A stretch of DNA of 6,780 nt from a bacterium (GTDB lineage Bacteria > Margulisbacteria > Marinamargulisbacteria > SXXA01), in assembly GCA_010027915.1 (NCBI GenBank), contig RGUG01000070.1, positions 1 through 6,780 on the forward strand. The letters run 5' to 3'. Of this stretch, positions 6,461 to 6,780 are shown piece after piece. The translations under genes were made by a program, and so were the position numbers. Each line of letters opens with the position of its first letter. Positions within the stretch are counted from its first letter, which is position 1. Below the pieces are notes generated by a model, which saw only the letters and a program-made list of their open reading frames with translations, was not told the origin of the DNA and did not search any database.

Positions 6461-6780
6461 CTGATGCTGCCACTGGGGATGAGGAGAGGAAGGAAGGCAA
6501 CGTCAGCATCAAGGCCATCCTGACAAACGGTACAAAATAAAGAATGCCCCACCATGGGGAAATGCCCGCATCGGCTGCCCGACGAACACTCATACTACCC
6601 CCCACCCACACAAAGAACATCACCCCAACCAATCGCATCAGCAGGATCCCATTTGATACCGTGGGTAATGTGTCCCACATAAAAAAACGCCCCCTCAAAA
6701 CCAATAAAGAAGACCAATGGGTCATGGGATTAAAAAAACAGGTGAAAACAACCAACCCATGGCCATTTCACCGAGAACTT
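6461..6780 (-). pseudogene. Frameshifted N-terminal membrane part of the SRPBCC gene (DUF805-like segment)
   Basis: This stretch encodes pieces of one apparent protein in two frames. In the frame running from 6767 down past 6461, the translation includes FFVWVGGSMSVRRAADAGIS, then PWWGILYFVPFVRMALMLTL, resembling the R-x-x-D-x-G-x-S-x-W-W signature and following helix of DUF805-type membrane proteins, which I recall fused to SRPBCC domains. It joins the intact SRPBCC frame only if one base is skipped between 6505 (where the SRPBCC frame has a TGA) and about 6460, near a pyrimidine-rich tract. Further upstream a third frame, open to the edge, ends in TAA directly at a run of seven T (6732-6738, minus strand); skipping one T joins it to the next piece. 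Both breaks have the same sign. This may be real decay, sequencing error at low-complexity tracts, or, less likely, recoding. Confidence 0.6.

Noticed and set aside
1..6780. tRNA or rRNA genes, CRISPR arrays, insertion sequences, riboswitches
   Set aside because: No repeat arrays, cloverleaf-like elements, transposase motifs or leader long enough for a riboswitch were seen; nearly all sequence is accounted for by coding regions.

Overview
The window is a compact bacterial gene block read entirely from the minus strand, so transcription runs from high to low coordinates. Six tightly packed genes follow one another: a PrxQ/Bcp peroxiredoxin (bcp), GTP cyclohydrolase I (folE), an unusual tandem PTPS/QueD-like protein, a long-form pyrophosphate-dependent phosphofructokinase (pfp), dihydroneopterin aldolase (folB), and the protein adenylyltransferase SelO (selO), which runs off the low-coordinate edge. 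Four of the five junctions overlap and the fifth is a 14-base gap holding a strong ribosome binding site, so this is very probably one operon. Upstream of it lies a multi-pass membrane protein with a C-terminal SRPBCC domain. Its N-terminal part seems to be broken by two frameshifts and continues past the high-coordinate edge.

Region by region (minus strand): 6461-6780, frameshifted N-terminal membrane part; 5504-6460, intact membrane plus SRPBCC part; 5418-5503, the only sizeable intergenic gap, with a 6-bp hairpin inside a possible promoter; 4962-5417 bcp; 4402-4965 folE; 3501-4421 PTPS-like; 1792-3486 pfp; 1463-1831 folB; 1-1517 selO (partial). No RNA genes, mobile elements or CRISPR arrays were seen, and no stretch over 300 bases lacks a gene.

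Functionally, folE and folB are the first and third steps of tetrahydrofolate synthesis (GTP to dihydroneopterin triphosphate; dihydroneopterin to 6-hydroxymethyl-dihydropterin). The PTPS-like protein between them belongs to a superfamily acting on the FolE product. The dephosphorylation step between FolE and FolB has no recognised gene here. Bcp and SelO are both linked to redox homeostasis. PFP uses PPi, a product of SelO-type AMPylation and of classical pterin triphosphate processing; a real metabolic coupling is only an inference.

The organism is a bacterium of moderate GC with dense, coupled genes. Long-form PFP occurs in spirochaetes, chlamydiae, Bacteroidetes and some other lineages, and SelO is widespread, so I do not assign a phylum. 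The most interesting item is the tandem PTPS-like protein: its two domains keep complementary halves of the usual catalytic motif set.
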